64,000 bases of DNA from Streptomyces xantholiticus (lineage in GTDB: Bacteria; Actinomycetota; Actinomycetes; Streptomycetales; Streptomycetaceae): the NCBI RefSeq assembly GCF_014651015.1, contig NZ_BMWB01000016.1, positions 123,498-187,497 of the forward strand, read 5' to 3'. Shown here one piece after another: positions 1 to 9,415 of the stretch. Each line of letters opens with the position of its first letter. The stretch's first letter is position 1. Position numbers and translations under genes: made by a program. Below the pieces are notes generated by a model. That model searched no databases. It saw nothing but the letters and a program-made list of their open reading frames with translations, and was not told where the DNA came from.

Positions 1-56
1 GGGCGAGGTCGCGGACGTGACGGCGCTGGCCCGGTTCGGGCCGTACGCGCCGACGG

Positions 57-2591
57 TCAGGGCTCGGGCGGGGCCACCGGGGCTTTCGGGATTGCGGGAG
101 CCGATTCTTCCGGAGTCGATCCTTCCGGATCCGGGGTTTTTGGATCCGGGGCCGCCCGCAGCAGCTCCGTGAGCAGCCGGACCGCTCCCCGCTTGTGCAG
201 CGGATCGTTGCCGTTGCCGCATTTGGGCGACTGGATGCACGAAGGGCAGCCCGCCTCGCACTCGCACGAGGCGATCGCCTCCCGGGTTGCGGTGAGCCAT
301 TCGCGGGCCGTGTGGAAGGCCCGCTCGGCGAAGCCGGCCCCGCCCGGGTGCCCGTCGTACACGAAGACTGTCGGCAGCAGCGTGTCGGGATGGAGCGGTA
401 CGGAGACGCCGCCGATGTCCCAGCGGTCGCAGGTGGCGAACAGCGGCAGCATCCCGATGGAGGCGTGTTCGGCGGCGTGCAGGGCACCGCCCAACTGCTC
501 GGGGGCGATGCGGGCGGCGTCCAGCTGGTCCTCGGTGACCGTCCACCACACGGCCCGGGTCCGCAGCGTGCGAGGTGGCAGGTCGAGCTTGGACTCGCCG
601 AGGACTTCGCCGGTGATGAGTCGGCGCCGCAGGAAGGAGACGACCTGGTTGGTGACTTCGACGGAGCCGTAGCAGAGGCGTCCGTCCCCCCACGGGATCT
701 CGATGTCTGTTTCGAGCACGGAGATGGAGGTGGTGTCGCGAGCGGTTGTCGAGTAGGGCGGATTCGCCTCGGAGACCAGGGCGACGGAGTCGTCCAGGTC
801 GAGTCGTTCGACCAGATACGTACGGCCCTGGTGAAGGTGGACCGCGCCGTCGTGGACCGCCGTGTGGGCGGCCCCTTCGTCGACCGTGCCGAGCAGCCGG
901 CCGGTGGCGGCCTCGACGATCTGCACGGGACGGCCGCCCTCCCCCCGGATGTCGGTGAGGTCGGCGGCCCGCTCGCGGCGGGTCCAGTGCCAGCCGGAAG
1001 CACGGCGCCGCAGCAGCCTGGCGGCTTCCAGCTGGGACATGAGCCCGGCCGTGGCGGGCCCGAAGAGATCGAGGTCGGCGTCCGTGAGCGGAAGCTCGGC
1101 GGCGGCTGCGCACAGATGCGGCGCGAGCACATAGGGATTGTCCGGGTCGAGGACCGTGGATTCCACCGGTCGGTCGAACAGCGCCTCCGGGTGGTGGACG
1201 AGGAAGGTGTCCAGCGGGTCGTCGCGGGCCACCAGGACGGCGAGGGCGCCCTGGCCCGAACGGCCGGCTCGGCCCGCCTGCTGCCACAGGGAGGCCCGCG
1301 TGCCGGGGTACCCGGCGATGACGACGGCGTCCAGGCCGGCGATGTCCACGCCGAGCTCGAGCGCGGTGGTGGCCGCGAGGCCGAGGAGCTCGCCGGAGTG
1401 CAGGGCGCGCTCCAGGGCGCGGCGCTCCTCGGGGAGGTAGCCGCCCCGGTAGGCGGCGACACGCCGGGGCAGAGAGCGGTCCACCTCGGCGAGGCGTTCC
1501 TTGGCGATCACGGAGATCAGCTCGGCGCCGCGCCGGGAGCGCACGAAGGCCACGCTGCGTACGCCCTGCACCGTCAGGTCGGTCAGGAGGTCGGCGGTCT
1601 CGGCGGTCGCCGTACGGCGCACCGGAGCGCCCTTCTCGCCCTGGAGATCGGTCAGGGGCGGTTCCCACAGGGCGAAGACCACTTCGCCGCGCGGTGAGGC
1701 GTCGTCGGCGACCTCCCGCACGGGCACGCCGGTGAGTCGGCCCGCGGCCACGGCCGGTTCCGCAGAGGTGGCCGAGGCGAGCAGGAAGACCGGGTTCGCG
1801 CCGTAGCGGGCGCACAGACGGCGTAGCCGCCGCAGTACCTGCGCGACGTGGGAGCCGAAGACGCCGCGGTAGGTGTGGCACTCGTCGATCACGACGTAGC
1901 GCAGTGAGCGCAGGAAGGACGACCAGCGCGGATGGGAGGGAAGTATGCCGCGGTGGAGCATGTCCGGGTTGGTGAGGACGTAGTTGGCGTACTGGCGCAC
2001 CCATTCGCGCTCCTCGACCGGCGTGTCGCCGTCGTACACGGCCGGCCGGATCCGGTTGCCGAGCGGGGCGGCGAGTTCCTTCACCGCGCGCCGCTGGTCG
2101 GCGGCGAGTGCCTTGGTGGGCGCCAGGTAGAGGGCGGTGGTGCCGCGGCCGTTGGGGGCCTCGGCGCCATCGAGCAGGGTGCTGAGCACAGGAGCCAGAT
2201 ACGCCAGGGACTTGCCGGACGCGGTACCGGTCGCGATGACCACGGACTCGCCGTTCAGGGCGTGCTCCGCAGCGGTCGCCTGGTGGGCCCAGGGGTGCTC
2301 GATCCCGGCGCGCTGGACGGCGCTGATGACCTCTGCCCGGATGCGGTCCGGCCACACTGCATGCCTGCCCGGTCGAGGGGGCAGGTGCTCCGTATGAGTG
2401 ATGCGCGCAGCCCGGCTCGCCCCCGCGGCGAGCCGGTCGAGGACCGAGTCGGGCGAGGGACGGTTTTCCCCGCTGCTGGGCGGTCGACTGGGACGGTGAT
2501 TCTTGGCCATCGGCACCGAGTGTGTCACTGGCGTAGCGGACAATGGTCCCAAGGCGTCGTGCATGGCTGCTGGTAAGTGATTGAATGCCAT
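57..2591 (-). CDS. DEAD/DEAH helicase with C-terminal DUF1998 (MrfA/YprA-like)
   Basis: A superfamily 2 helicase of about 844 residues, probably a DNA-repair 3'-5' helicase of the MrfA (Bacillus YprA) group; that role is family knowledge. Visible motifs are Walker A GTASGKS (K near residue 127), Walker B DECH (236-239), LASATS, and motif VI QQAGRAGRSGQ. The C-terminal DUF1998 region has the four-cysteine pattern CECEAGCPSC...KCGNG near residue 775, expected for a metal-binding cluster. The open frame extends to 2987 but would then cover bldG on the other strand. I chose ATG at 2591 (MAFNHLPAAMHD), which gives a 78-bp divergent promoter region with bldG. MPMAKN-like later starts are possible. 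The helicase next to bldG matches the usual Streptomyces gene order. Confidence 0.9.
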   Translation of the reverse strand: MAFNHLPAAMHDALGPLSATPVTHSVPMAKNHRPSRPPSSGENRPSPDSVLDRLAAGASRAARITHTEHLPPRPGRHAVWPDRIRAEVISAVQRAGIEHPWAHQATAAEHALNGESVVIATGTASGKSLAYLAPVLSTLLDGAEAPNGRGTTALYLAPTKALAADQRRAVKELAAPLGNRIRPAVYDGDTPVEEREWVRQYANYVLTNPDMLHRGILPSHPRWSSFLRSLRYVVIDECHTYRGVFGSHVAQVLRRLRRLCARYGANPVFLLASATSAEPAVAAGRLTGVPVREVADDASPRGEVVFALWEPPLTDLQGEKGAPVRRTATAETADLLTDLTVQGVRSVAFVRSRRGAELISVIAKERLAEVDRSLPRRVAAYRGGYLPEERRALERALHSGELLGLAATTALELGVDIAGLDAVVIAGYPGTRASLWQQAGRAGRSGQGALAVLVARDDPLDTFLVHHPEALFDRPVESTVLDPDNPYVLAPHLCAAAAELPLTDADLDLFGPATAGLMSQLEAARLLRRRASGWHWTRRERAADLTDIRGEGGRPVQIVEAATGRLLGTVDEGAAHTAVHDGAVHLHQGRTYLVERLDLDDSVALVSEANPPYSTTARDTTSISVLETDIEIPWGDGRLCYGSVEVTNQVVSFLRRRLITGEVLGESKLDLPPRTLRTRAVWWTVTEDQLDAARIAPEQLGGALHAAEHASIGMLPLFATCDRWDIGGVSVPLHPDTLLPTVFVYDGHPGGAGFAERAFHTAREWLTATREAIASCECEAGCPSCIQSPKCGNGNDPLHKRGAVRLLTELLRAAPDPKTPDPEGSTPEESAPAIPKAPVAPPEP

Positions 2592-2669
2592 CGCGGCTGG
2601 CGACCGTCTTCCGGCTCCGTCGGGGAGACTTGAAGGGCGGCCGCTCGATAGCAAGGTGCTGGAGGATCC

Positions 2670-3023
2670 GTGGACCTGTCCCTGTCGACTCGCAATGTGT
2701 CCGGCCCTGGTGGCGACCGTACGGTCGTCGAGGTCGGTGGCGAGATTGATGTGTATACCGCGCCCAAGCTGCGCGAGCAGTTGGTCGAGTTGGTGAACGA
2801 CGGCAGCTACCACCTGGTTGTCGACATGGAGGGCGTGGACTTCCTCGACTCCACCGGCCTCGGCGTTCTCGTGGGCGGGCTCAAGCGTGTGCGTGCGCAC
2901 GAGGGCTCCCTGCGCCTGGTCTGCAACCAGGAGCGCATTCTCAAGATCTTCCGGATCACGGGGCTGACCAAGGTGTTCCCGATCCACACCACGGTCGACG
3001 AAGCCGTCGCCGCGACCGACTGA
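2670..3023 (+). CDS. bldG: Anti-sigma factor antagonist BldG
   Basis: STAS-domain anti-anti-sigma factor of 117 residues. In Streptomyces, BldG controls aerial development and antibiotic production and is switched by phosphorylation of a conserved serine. The phospho-acceptor motif DSTGLG is intact, with the serine at residue 61. I recall the S. coelicolor protein as 113 residues with Ser57; the +4 offset is explained by a small SGPG insertion near residue 11. It starts with GTG at 2670, preceded by GGAGG at 2661-2665. The neighbouring downstream gene is its expected partner anti-sigma factor 92 bp away, followed by a terminator, so the two form an operon divergent from the helicase gene. The near-identity to remembered BldG makes the name secure. 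Confidence 0.95.
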   Translation: MDLSLSTRNVSGPGGDRTVVEVGGEIDVYTAPKLREQLVELVNDGSYHLVVDMEGVDFLDSTGLGVLVGGLKRVRAHEGSLRLVCNQERILKIFRITGLTKVFPIHTTVDEAVAATD

Positions 3024-3115
3024 CGGTCGGCCGGAGACTGCCGGAAGCAGGGAGGGGCCCCGGGCATCCAGCCCGGGCCCCTGAGAGGCACGCCCGAACG
3101 TCCGAGGGGGACCGC

Positions 3116-3562
3116 ATGGCCACCGTTGAGCTCCGCTTCAGCGCCCAGCCCGAACACGTCAGAACGGCCCGACTGGTCGCCGCTGCCGTGGCTCGCCGTG
3201 CCGGGGTCGAGGAGGCGGTGCTGGACGAGGTCCGGCTCGCCGTCGGAGAGGCCTGCAGCCGTGCTGTCGGGCTGCACCGCAGCCATGGCATCACCGCACC
3301 CGTACGGGTGGTTCTGGCGGAGGAGGAGAAGACCTTCTCCATCGAGGTCGGTGACGAGGTGCCGACTTCGGGCGCCGGTTCCACGGCAGCGTCCGCCGAC
3401 GGTGGAGCAGCGACCGAGGACACAGACGCGGAGGGCGAGGACGAGATGGGCCTCGCCGTCATCAGCGGCCTCGTGGACGACGTGGAGGTCTCCACCACGG
3501 AGTACGGCGGGGTCATCCGTATGAGCTGGCCGGCCACGTCGGTCGTGGCCACTACTCCCTGA
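3116..3562 (+). CDS. Anti-sigma factor, HATPase type, partner of BldG (ApgA-like)
   Basis: A 148-residue protein of the RsbW/SpoIIAB-like HATPase_c_2 class, which binds and holds sigma factors and phosphorylates the cognate anti-anti-sigma factor. The N-box region VRLAVGEACSRAV (near residues 40-52) and the C-terminal GLAVISGLVDDVEV glycine segment are visible. Between them is an acidic, Ser/Gly-rich loop (about residues 83-110) replacing the compact G1 loop of RsbW. This layout is normal for the protein encoded next to bldG (SCO3548/ApgA in S. coelicolor, from memory). ATG at 3116 follows the purine-rich GAGGGGGACC. It is co-transcribed with bldG and ends before the hairpin at 3674-3700. Confidence 0.88.
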   Translation: MATVELRFSAQPEHVRTARLVAAAVARRAGVEEAVLDEVRLAVGEACSRAVGLHRSHGITAPVRVVLAEEEKTFSIEVGDEVPTSGAGSTAASADGGAATEDTDAEGEDEMGLAVISGLVDDVEVSTTEYGGVIRMSWPATSVVATTP

Positions 3563-3673
3563 CCGGACCGCGCGGACCGGACAGTCCTGTGTCCGGAATG
3601 CGGACGGGGCCGGTTGCGTCGGCGCCAGGAACCGATCTTTTGCCGGCTGATCATACTGCGTGATTATCGAGCG

Positions 3674-3700
3674 AAGAGGCCCTGCTGAGCAGGGCCTCTT
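3674..3700 (+). terminator. Terminator of the bldG operon
   Basis: A perfect 13-bp inverted repeat, AAGAGGCCCTGCT against AGCAGGGCCTCTT, is followed by TTCGTATTTTC. It sits 110 bp after the anti-sigma gene and 190 bp before hppA, so it should end the bldG transcript. The rest of 3563-3890 is comparatively AT-rich and probably carries the hppA promoter, but I see no convincing -35/-10 pair. Confidence 0.85.
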
Positions 3701-3890
3701 TCGTATTTTCTAGATCATCGATCCGGCGTCAATGCTTTTGCCCCGTTACCGCTTTCGGGGTCGATTTCAGAAGCCGATCATTTGCTGAGTAGCAAGTCAA
3801 GGTCAATTACATTTCCGGCGCCCTGTTTTGATCAGGTTCCGCTCCCTACAATCCGTCCACATCTTGAGCTCTGAACGTCAAGGAGGACGA

Positions 3891-6296
3891 ATGGCGGGGC
3901 TCTTCAACCCACACCTGATCGATCACCCCACTTCTCTTGCAGCAGCGGTACTCACGGACGACAACCGGCTGATCGTTATTGTGATCGCGGTCGTCGCCCT
4001 GGCGGCGCTCGTCGTCGCTCAGCTCCTGGTCCGCCAGGTACTCGGGGCGGGCGAGGGCACCGAGTCGATGAAGAAGATCGCGGCCGCGGTGCAGGAAGGC
4101 GCGAATGCCTATCTGGCGCGGCAGCTGCGCACACTCGGCATCTTCGCCGTCGTGGTGTTCTTCCTGCTGATGCTTCTCCCTGCCGACGACTGGTCGCAGC
4201 GTGCCGGACGCTCCGTGTTTTTCCTGGTGGGTGCCCTTTTCTCGGCAGCCACCGGATACATCGGCATGCGTCTTGCGGTACGGGCCAATGTGCGTGTCGC
4301 CGCGGCCGCGCGCGAAGCGACACCGGCGGAAGGCGAACCGGAAAAGGATCTGACGGCAGTCGCGCACAAGGCCATGAAGATCGCTTTCCGTACCGGAGGC
4401 GTGGTCGGCATGTTCACGGTGGGCCTCGGCCTGCTCGGTGCCTCCTGCGTCGTACTCGTCTATGCGGCGGACGCGCCCAAGGTGCTCGAGGGCTTCGGCC
4501 TCGGCGCCGCGCTGATCGCCATGTTCATGCGTGTCGGGGGCGGCATCTTCACCAAGGCGGCCGACGTCGGCGCCGACCTCGTCGGCAAGGTCGAACAGGG
4601 CATCCCCGAGGACGACCCGCGCAACGCCGCCACCATCGCCGACAACGTGGGCGACAACGTCGGCGACTGCGCGGGCATGGCGGCCGACCTCTTCGAGTCC
4701 TACGCCGTCACACTCGTCGCGGCGCTCATCCTCGGCATGGCGGCGTTCGGCGACGCCGGCCTCGCCTTCCCGCTCATCGTCCCGGCGATCGGCGTGGTCA
4801 CCGCGATGATCGGCATCTTCGCGGTCGCCCCGCGGCGCGCCGACCGCAGCGGGATGACCGCGATCAACCGCGGCTTCTTCATCTCCGCGCTGATCTCGCT
4901 CGCCCTGGTGGCCGTGGCCGCCTTCGTCTATCTGCCCGGCTCCTACGCGGAGTTGGACGGAGTCGGGGACGCCGCGGTCCAGGCGCACGAAGGTGACCCG
5001 CGGATCCTGGCGCTGGTCGCCGTCGCCATCGGCATCGTCCTGGCGGCGCTGATCCAGCAGCTGACCGGGTACTTCACGGAGACGAACCGGCGCCCCGTGC
5101 GGGACATCGGCAAGTCGTCGTTGACCGGTGCTGCCACCGTGGTCCTGGCAGGGATCGCCATCGGCCTCGAATCGGCCGTCTACACCGCCCTGTTGATCGG
5201 CCTCGGCGTGTACGGGGCCTTCCTGCTCGGCGGTACGTCCATCATGCTCGCGCTCTTCGCGGTGGCGCTGGCCGGCACCGGCCTGCTCACCACCGTGGGC
5301 GTCATCGTGGCCATGGACACCTTCGGCCCCGTCTCGGACAACGCACAGGGCATCGCCGAGATGTCCGGTGACGTCACCGGTGCGGGTGCCCAGGTCCTGA
5401 CCGATCTGGACGCCGTGGGCAACACCACCAAGGCCATCACCAAGGGCATCGCGATCGCCACGGCCGTGCTCGCGGCTGCCGCGCTCTTCGGTTCGTACCG
5501 TGACGCGATCGCCACGGCGGCCACGGACGTCGGCGAGAAGCTGGGCGACAACGCACCGATGAACCTGGTGATGGACATCTCGCAGCCCAACAACCTGGTG
5601 GGCCTGGTCCTCGGCGCCGCGGTCGTCTTTCTCTTCTCCGGGCTGGCCATCAACGCCGTGTCCCGGTCCGCCGGTGCCGTGGTCTACGAGGTGCGGCGGC
5701 AGTTCCGCGAGCACCCCGGGATCATGGACTACTCGGAGAAGCCGGAGTACGGACGCGTCGTCGACATCTGCACCAAGGACGCGTTGCGCGAGCTGACCAC
5801 ACCGGGCCTGCTCGCCGTGTTGACGCCCATCGCGGTCGGCTTCTCGCTCGGCGTCGGCGCTCTCGGCTCGTTCCTCGCGGGAGCGATCGGCACCGGCACT
5901 CTGATGGCCGTCTTCCTCGCCAACTCCGGTGGCGCCTGGGACAACGCCAAGAAGCTCGTCGAGGACGGGCACCACGGCGGCAAGGGCAGCGAGGCACACG
6001 CCGCGACGGTGATCGGCGACACGGTCGGCGACCCGTTCAAGGACACCGCGGGGCCGGCGATCAACCCCCTGCTGAAGGTGATGAACCTGGTGGCGCTGCT
6101 CATCGCGCCCGCGGTGATCCAGTTCAGCTACGGGGACGACGCCAACGCCGGTGTGCGGGCGATCGTGGCGGTCCTGGCCATGCTGATCATCGTCGGTGCC
6201 GTCTACATCTCGAAGCGTCGCGGCATCGCCGTCGACGACGAGAGCGGTACGGCGGAGCGCAGCGCGAAGCCGACCGATGCGGCGGTGGTTTCCTGA
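3891..6296 (+). CDS. hppA: K+-insensitive proton-pumping membrane pyrophosphatase
   Basis: An integral membrane H+-translocating inorganic pyrophosphatase (801 residues) that hydrolyses PPi and pumps protons out of the cytoplasm. The substrate-binding motif DVGADLVGKVE (near residue 225) and the following acidic segment DDPRNAATIADNVGDNVGD are intact, as are the C-terminal DTVGDPFKDTAGP residues. The GNTTKA motif near residue 510 has lysine where K+-dependent enzymes have alanine, which predicts K+-independence. There are about 16 hydrophobic segments. The frame opens at 3828, but ATG at 3891 follows AGGAGG (3881-3886) and gives the usual N-terminus. It is monocistronic, bounded by hairpins on both sides. 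Confidence 0.96.
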   Translation: MAGLFNPHLIDHPTSLAAAVLTDDNRLIVIVIAVVALAALVVAQLLVRQVLGAGEGTESMKKIAAAVQEGANAYLARQLRTLGIFAVVVFFLLMLLPADDWSQRAGRSVFFLVGALFSAATGYIGMRLAVRANVRVAAAAREATPAEGEPEKDLTAVAHKAMKIAFRTGGVVGMFTVGLGLLGASCVVLVYAADAPKVLEGFGLGAALIAMFMRVGGGIFTKAADVGADLVGKVEQGIPEDDPRNAATIADNVGDNVGDCAGMAADLFESYAVTLVAALILGMAAFGDAGLAFPLIVPAIGVVTAMIGIFAVAPRRADRSGMTAINRGFFISALISLALVAVAAFVYLPGSYAELDGVGDAAVQAHEGDPRILALVAVAIGIVLAALIQQLTGYFTETNRRPVRDIGKSSLTGAATVVLAGIAIGLESAVYTALLIGLGVYGAFLLGGTSIMLALFAVALAGTGLLTTVGVIVAMDTFGPVSDNAQGIAEMSGDVTGAGAQVLTDLDAVGNTTKAITKGIAIATAVLAAAALFGSYRDAIATAATDVGEKLGDNAPMNLVMDISQPNNLVGLVLGAAVVFLFSGLAINAVSRSAGAVVYEVRRQFREHPGIMDYSEKPEYGRVVDICTKDALRELTTPGLLAVLTPIAVGFSLGVGALGSFLAGAIGTGTLMAVFLANSGGAWDNAKKLVEDGHHGGKGSEAHAATVIGDTVGDPFKDTAGPAINPLLKVMNLVALLIAPAVIQFSYGDDANAGVRAIVAVLAMLIIVGAVYISKRRGIAVDDESGTAERSAKPTDAAVVS

Positions 6297-6309
6297 CTTT
6301 CGATCAACA

Positions 6310-6349
6310 GGCGGGCGGGTGGCGCGGCTTGAGGCGCTGCCCGCCCGCC
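6310..6349 (+). terminator. Terminator after hppA
   Basis: A 10-bp GC-only inverted repeat, GGCGGGCGGG (6310-6319) and CCCGCCCGCC (6340-6349), lies 13 bp after the hppA stop codon. There is no clear U-tract, which is common for Streptomyces terminators. Confidence 0.75.
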
Positions 6350-6496
6350 CGTGTGTGTTCCAGGGGAGGCGGGTGAGCCTTGTCTCCCTTGGTGCAAATG
6401 GCCCTAATAGGTGTTGAATCGGACGTACGGCACGCGGTTGTCGCCCAGTTGGCGTGTATGTTCCGGGGCCGAGAGGCCTTGGAAGGGACCGATCCG

Positions 6497-7084
6497 GTGA
6501 ACAAGAAGCTTGCAGCCGCACTGTCCAGCGGTGCGGTACTGGTACTGACACTGTCGGGCTGTGGCGACGACAGCGAGGAAAAGGTGAACGCCTGGGCGAA
6601 GGAGGTCTGCGACCAGGCGCAGCCGCAGATCAAGAAGAGAGCCGACGCCCAGCAGGCCATCATCTCGACGGCCGCGGACGGCAAGCCTGCCGACATCCAG
6701 GCGGCCGACTCCAAGGCGTTCGCGGACATCGCGGCGGCGGACAAGGCGCTCGCCAAGGCGATCAGGGACGCCGGTGCGCCCCCGGTCGAGAACGGCGAGA
6801 AGCTCCAGCAGGACGCGGTGAAGGAACTCGAGGGCACCGCGGGCGCCTACCTCGACCTGAAGAAGAAGGTAGACGAGCTCGACCCCAAGGACCAGCAGAA
6901 GTTCGCGGACGGCCTGCAGACCGTCGCGGACGGGCTGAAGAAGATCGAGCGCATGGACCAGGCGGCCCTGGAGAAGCTCCAGTCGGGCGAGTTGGGCAAG
7001 GCCATGGCCAAGCAGCCCGGCTGCCAGAAGCCCAAGACTTCCAGTCCCGCGAGCGGCGGCTCCGCGTCGGACGGTCAGGCGTAG
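6497..7084 (+). CDS. Small secreted lipoprotein of unknown function
   Basis: A 195-residue exported lipoprotein. The N-terminus MNKKLAAALSSGAVLVLTLSGC has a basic start, hydrophobic core and a LSGC lipobox, with lipidation expected at the cysteine. The mature part is highly charged and helical, rich in Ala, Lys, Asp and Gln with coiled-coil-like spacing (about residues 30-165). It ends in a Ser/Gly-rich tail that contains one further cysteine, and another cysteine lies near residue 36. The open frame starts at 6380, but GTG at 6497 with GGAAGGGA just upstream gives a proper signal peptide. An equivalent small secreted protein occupies this position in other Streptomyces. No function is known to me. 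Confidence 0.8.
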   Translation: MNKKLAAALSSGAVLVLTLSGCGDDSEEKVNAWAKEVCDQAQPQIKKRADAQQAIISTAADGKPADIQAADSKAFADIAAADKALAKAIRDAGAPPVENGEKLQQDAVKELEGTAGAYLDLKKKVDELDPKDQQKFADGLQTVADGLKKIERMDQAALEKLQSGELGKAMAKQPGCQKPKTSSPASGGSASDGQA

Positions 7085-7145
7085 ACGGCGGCCTGAAACG
7101 CCGGGCCGTGCGGCGGTTGTCGGCGCCGGCGGCCACAATGGGCGG

Positions 7146-8645
7146 GTGAGTACGACCAGCCTCCCCGTGCCTGCCCACTCGCCCCGGCTCCGCGAAGCGC
7201 TCCTCGCCGCGGCCTTCACCGCCGACGGGCTGCTCGAGCTGCTCGGCGCGCCCGCCTACGCGGCGCTCGCCCGCAGCGAGACCGTGCCCGCGCTGCGCGC
7301 CACCCGCGGGACCGGTGCCCTGGAGACCCTCACCCGGCTGTTCCTGCTCCAGTGCGCCGTGCCGCACGAGAGGGCGCGTGCCGCGCTCCCCCTCGAGGAG
7401 TGCCTCACCGACGGCTGGGTCGTGCGCGACGGCGACGAGGTGCGGGCCGCGGTGGACATCCGTCCGTACGGCGGCCCGGAGGGCCAGGACTGGTTCATCG
7501 TGTCCGACCTCGGATGCGCGGTCGGCGGAGCCGGCGGTGCGAGCGGCCAGGGCGAGGGAGTGGTCCTCGGGGTCGGCGGCGCGTCCACCACGCTGGCCGG
7601 CATCACGGTGCGTACGCCCGTGGCCTCTGCGCTGGATCTGGGCACCGGCTCCGGGATCCAGGCGCTGCACGCCGCCCAGCACGCGACACGGGTGACGGCC
7701 ACTGATCTGAATCCTCGCGCACTGCACTTCACCCGGCTCACGCTCGCCCTGTCCGGGGCCGGGCAGGCCGATCTTCGGGAGGGCTCGCTGTTCGAGCCCG
7801 TCGGCTCCGACACGTACGACCTGATCGTGTCGAACCCCCCGTTCGTCATCTCCCCAGGTGCCCGGCTGACCTACCGGGACGGCGGGATGGGCGGGGACGA
7901 TCTGTGCCGCTCGCTCGTCTCGCAGGCGGGAGACAGGCTCAACGACGGGGGATACGCCCAGTTCCTCGCCAACTGGCAGCACGTGGAAGGGGAGGACTGG
8001 CAGGAGCGGCTGCGCTCATGGGTGCCGCGCGGCTGCGATGCCTGGATCGTGCAGCGCGAGGTGCAGGACGTGACGCAGTACGCGGAGCTCTGGCTGCGCG
8101 ACAGCGGGGACCACCGTGCGGACCCGGCGCAGTACGCGGCACGGTACGACGCGTGGCTCGACGAGTTCGAGGCGCGGAAGACCAAAGCGGTCGGCTTCGG
8201 CTGGATCACCCTCAAGAAGTCCGGTTCCGAGCGGCCCTCGATCCTCACGGAGGAGTGGCCGCATCCCATCGAGCAGCCGCTCGGTGACAGTGTGCGCGCA
8301 CACTTCGACCGGCATGAGTACCTGCGTGCGCGTGACGACGCGGCGCTGCTCGCGGACCACTTCGTGCTCGCTGCGGAGGTCATGCAGGAGCAGGTCGGGT
8401 TGCCGGGGGCCGAGGACCCGGAACATGTGGTGCTGCGCCAGAACCGCGGCATGCGGCGTGCCACCAAGGTCGACACGGTCGGCGCGGGTTTCGCCGGTGC
8501 GTGCGACGGCAGCCTGAGCGCCGGCCAGATCCTCGACGCCATCGCACAGCTGCTCGGGGAGGACCCCGTCCGGCTGCGCGACCGCACACCGCAGGCCCTG
8601 CGGCTGCTGGTGGAGGAGGGCTTCCTGGAGCCGGCCGCCGGCTGA
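7146..8645 (+). CDS. Class I SAM-dependent methyltransferase, RlmG/PrmC-like fold
   Basis: A 499-residue methyltransferase. The SAM-binding motif I is ALDLGTGSGIQ (near residue 164) and motif IV is SNPPFVISPG (near residue 229). NPPF is the catalytic signature of enzymes that methylate planar amides or base exocyclic amines (HemK/PrmC, RsmC, RlmG), so an RNA or protein glutamine/base substrate is likely; the exact target is unknown. An N-terminal domain of about 150 residues precedes the Rossmann domain, and a C-terminal domain of about 200 residues follows. GTG start at 7146, 61 bp after the lipoprotein gene. It lies in the conserved block leading to topA. Confidence 0.85.
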   Translation: MSTTSLPVPAHSPRLREALLAAAFTADGLLELLGAPAYAALARSETVPALRATRGTGALETLTRLFLLQCAVPHERARAALPLEECLTDGWVVRDGDEVRAAVDIRPYGGPEGQDWFIVSDLGCAVGGAGGASGQGEGVVLGVGGASTTLAGITVRTPVASALDLGTGSGIQALHAAQHATRVTATDLNPRALHFTRLTLALSGAGQADLREGSLFEPVGSDTYDLIVSNPPFVISPGARLTYRDGGMGGDDLCRSLVSQAGDRLNDGGYAQFLANWQHVEGEDWQERLRSWVPRGCDAWIVQREVQDVTQYAELWLRDSGDHRADPAQYAARYDAWLDEFEARKTKAVGFGWITLKKSGSERPSILTEEWPHPIEQPLGDSVRAHFDRHEYLRARDDAALLADHFVLAAEVMQEQVGLPGAEDPEHVVLRQNRGMRRATKVDTVGAGFAGACDGSLSAGQILDAIAQLLGEDPVRLRDRTPQALRLLVEEGFLEPAAG

Positions 8646-8993
8646 ACCCGGCGGCCGGTCGATCCCGCCGTCGGCTGCCCCGCGGGGCGCACCGGCCGCT
8701 CGTCGCCCCGGCTGTTCGCTGATCCGACCGCTCGCTGAGCCGACCACTCGCCTCCCCGGCGGTTCGCTGAACCGACCGCTCGTCGACGGGTGGCGCCCCG
8801 GACGTCCCGTGGCGGAAGCGACAGGGAATTCCGGCCAACGTTCGCTTTGCGCCACCATTTCCTGTGACATCGGCCGCGACCGGGCGGGTGAACCCCCCGT
8901 GGCGTTCACCCGCAGTTCGTGCCCGCGACGCCCAGAGGTGCCAGCCTCGCCCTGCACAGGGGACCTCGGCATCAGGAAGGACCGGGTAGAGGC
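8646..8993. other. Intergenic stretch with short repeats, no gene seen
   Basis: 348 bp without a convincing gene. Two things stand out: a 21-bp unit repeated at 8714-8734 and 8762-8782 with one mismatch and a degenerate copy between them at 8734-8750; and a perfect inverted repeat further right (listed separately). Codon-like composition is absent in all frames. Confidence 0.7.
8884..8913. repeat. Perfect 10-bp inverted repeat, possible operator or hairpin
   Basis: GCGGGTGAAC at 8884-8893 and GTTCACCCGC at 8904-8913 are exact reverse complements with a 10-bp spacer. It lies 80 bp upstream of the small membrane protein gene. Half-site symmetry and spacing would suit a dimeric repressor, but a terminator for the methyltransferase gene is also possible. 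Confidence 0.5.
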
Positions 8994-9191
8994 ATGGAGA
9001 GCGGGCCAGCGATCTTCGCCGGGACGGCGTTCGCGCTGTTCGGAGCCGGACTGCTGCTGTGGACCGGGACGCGCCTGGTGCACCGACGGCCCGTCGCGCA
9101 CGGTGTGACCACGGCCACGGCGGGCACCTTCGGGATGCTGTTCGGTGCGGCGTTCCTCACTCTCGCGTTGTGGTGCTTCAGCAGACTCTGA
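8994..9191 (+). CDS. Small two-helix membrane protein
   Basis: A 65-residue protein with two hydrophobic segments (about residues 5-24 and 42-62) separated by a short basic loop TRLVHRRPVAHG. ATG at 8994 lies downstream of AGGAAGG. The open frame extends further upstream to 8919, but that part has proline- and arginine-rich composition without a hydrophobic pattern. A small membrane protein is usual upstream of topA in Streptomyces. Function unknown; I do not recognise a family. Confidence 0.65.
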   Translation: MESGPAIFAGTAFALFGAGLLLWTGTRLVHRRPVAHGVTTATAGTFGMLFGAAFLTLALWCFSRL

Positions 9192-9415
9192 GGCGGTGCC
9201 CGGGAGACGACGTGCCGGGTCCGGGCGACATGAATGGCTGGAGTCGGGTTACCGTTCGAGTGGCCGTTGCGGGCTTTTACCGTTTGACACGGGGGCGGGT
9301 TGTACCGTCACACTCCGCAGCGACAGCAGCGCCACAGCAGCGCGGCAAGGCATGAGTACCGCGTGCCGCAGTGCTGTGAGCGCCCATCGAGCGTCGACCG
9401 GAGAGAAGAGCGAAG

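Noticed and set aside
1..172. Possible 3' end of a plus-strand gene at the window start
   Set aside because: The frame runs into the 3' end of the helicase gene antisense and has proline-rich shadow composition; no start is visible.
195..1697. 500-codon open frame on the plus strand
   Set aside because: Antisense shadow of the DUF1998 helicase, which has all helicase motifs in the minus frame.
3846..6551. 901-codon minus-strand frame opposite hppA
   Set aside because: His/Arg/Asp-rich artefact of high-GC codon bias; hppA on the plus strand is unambiguous.
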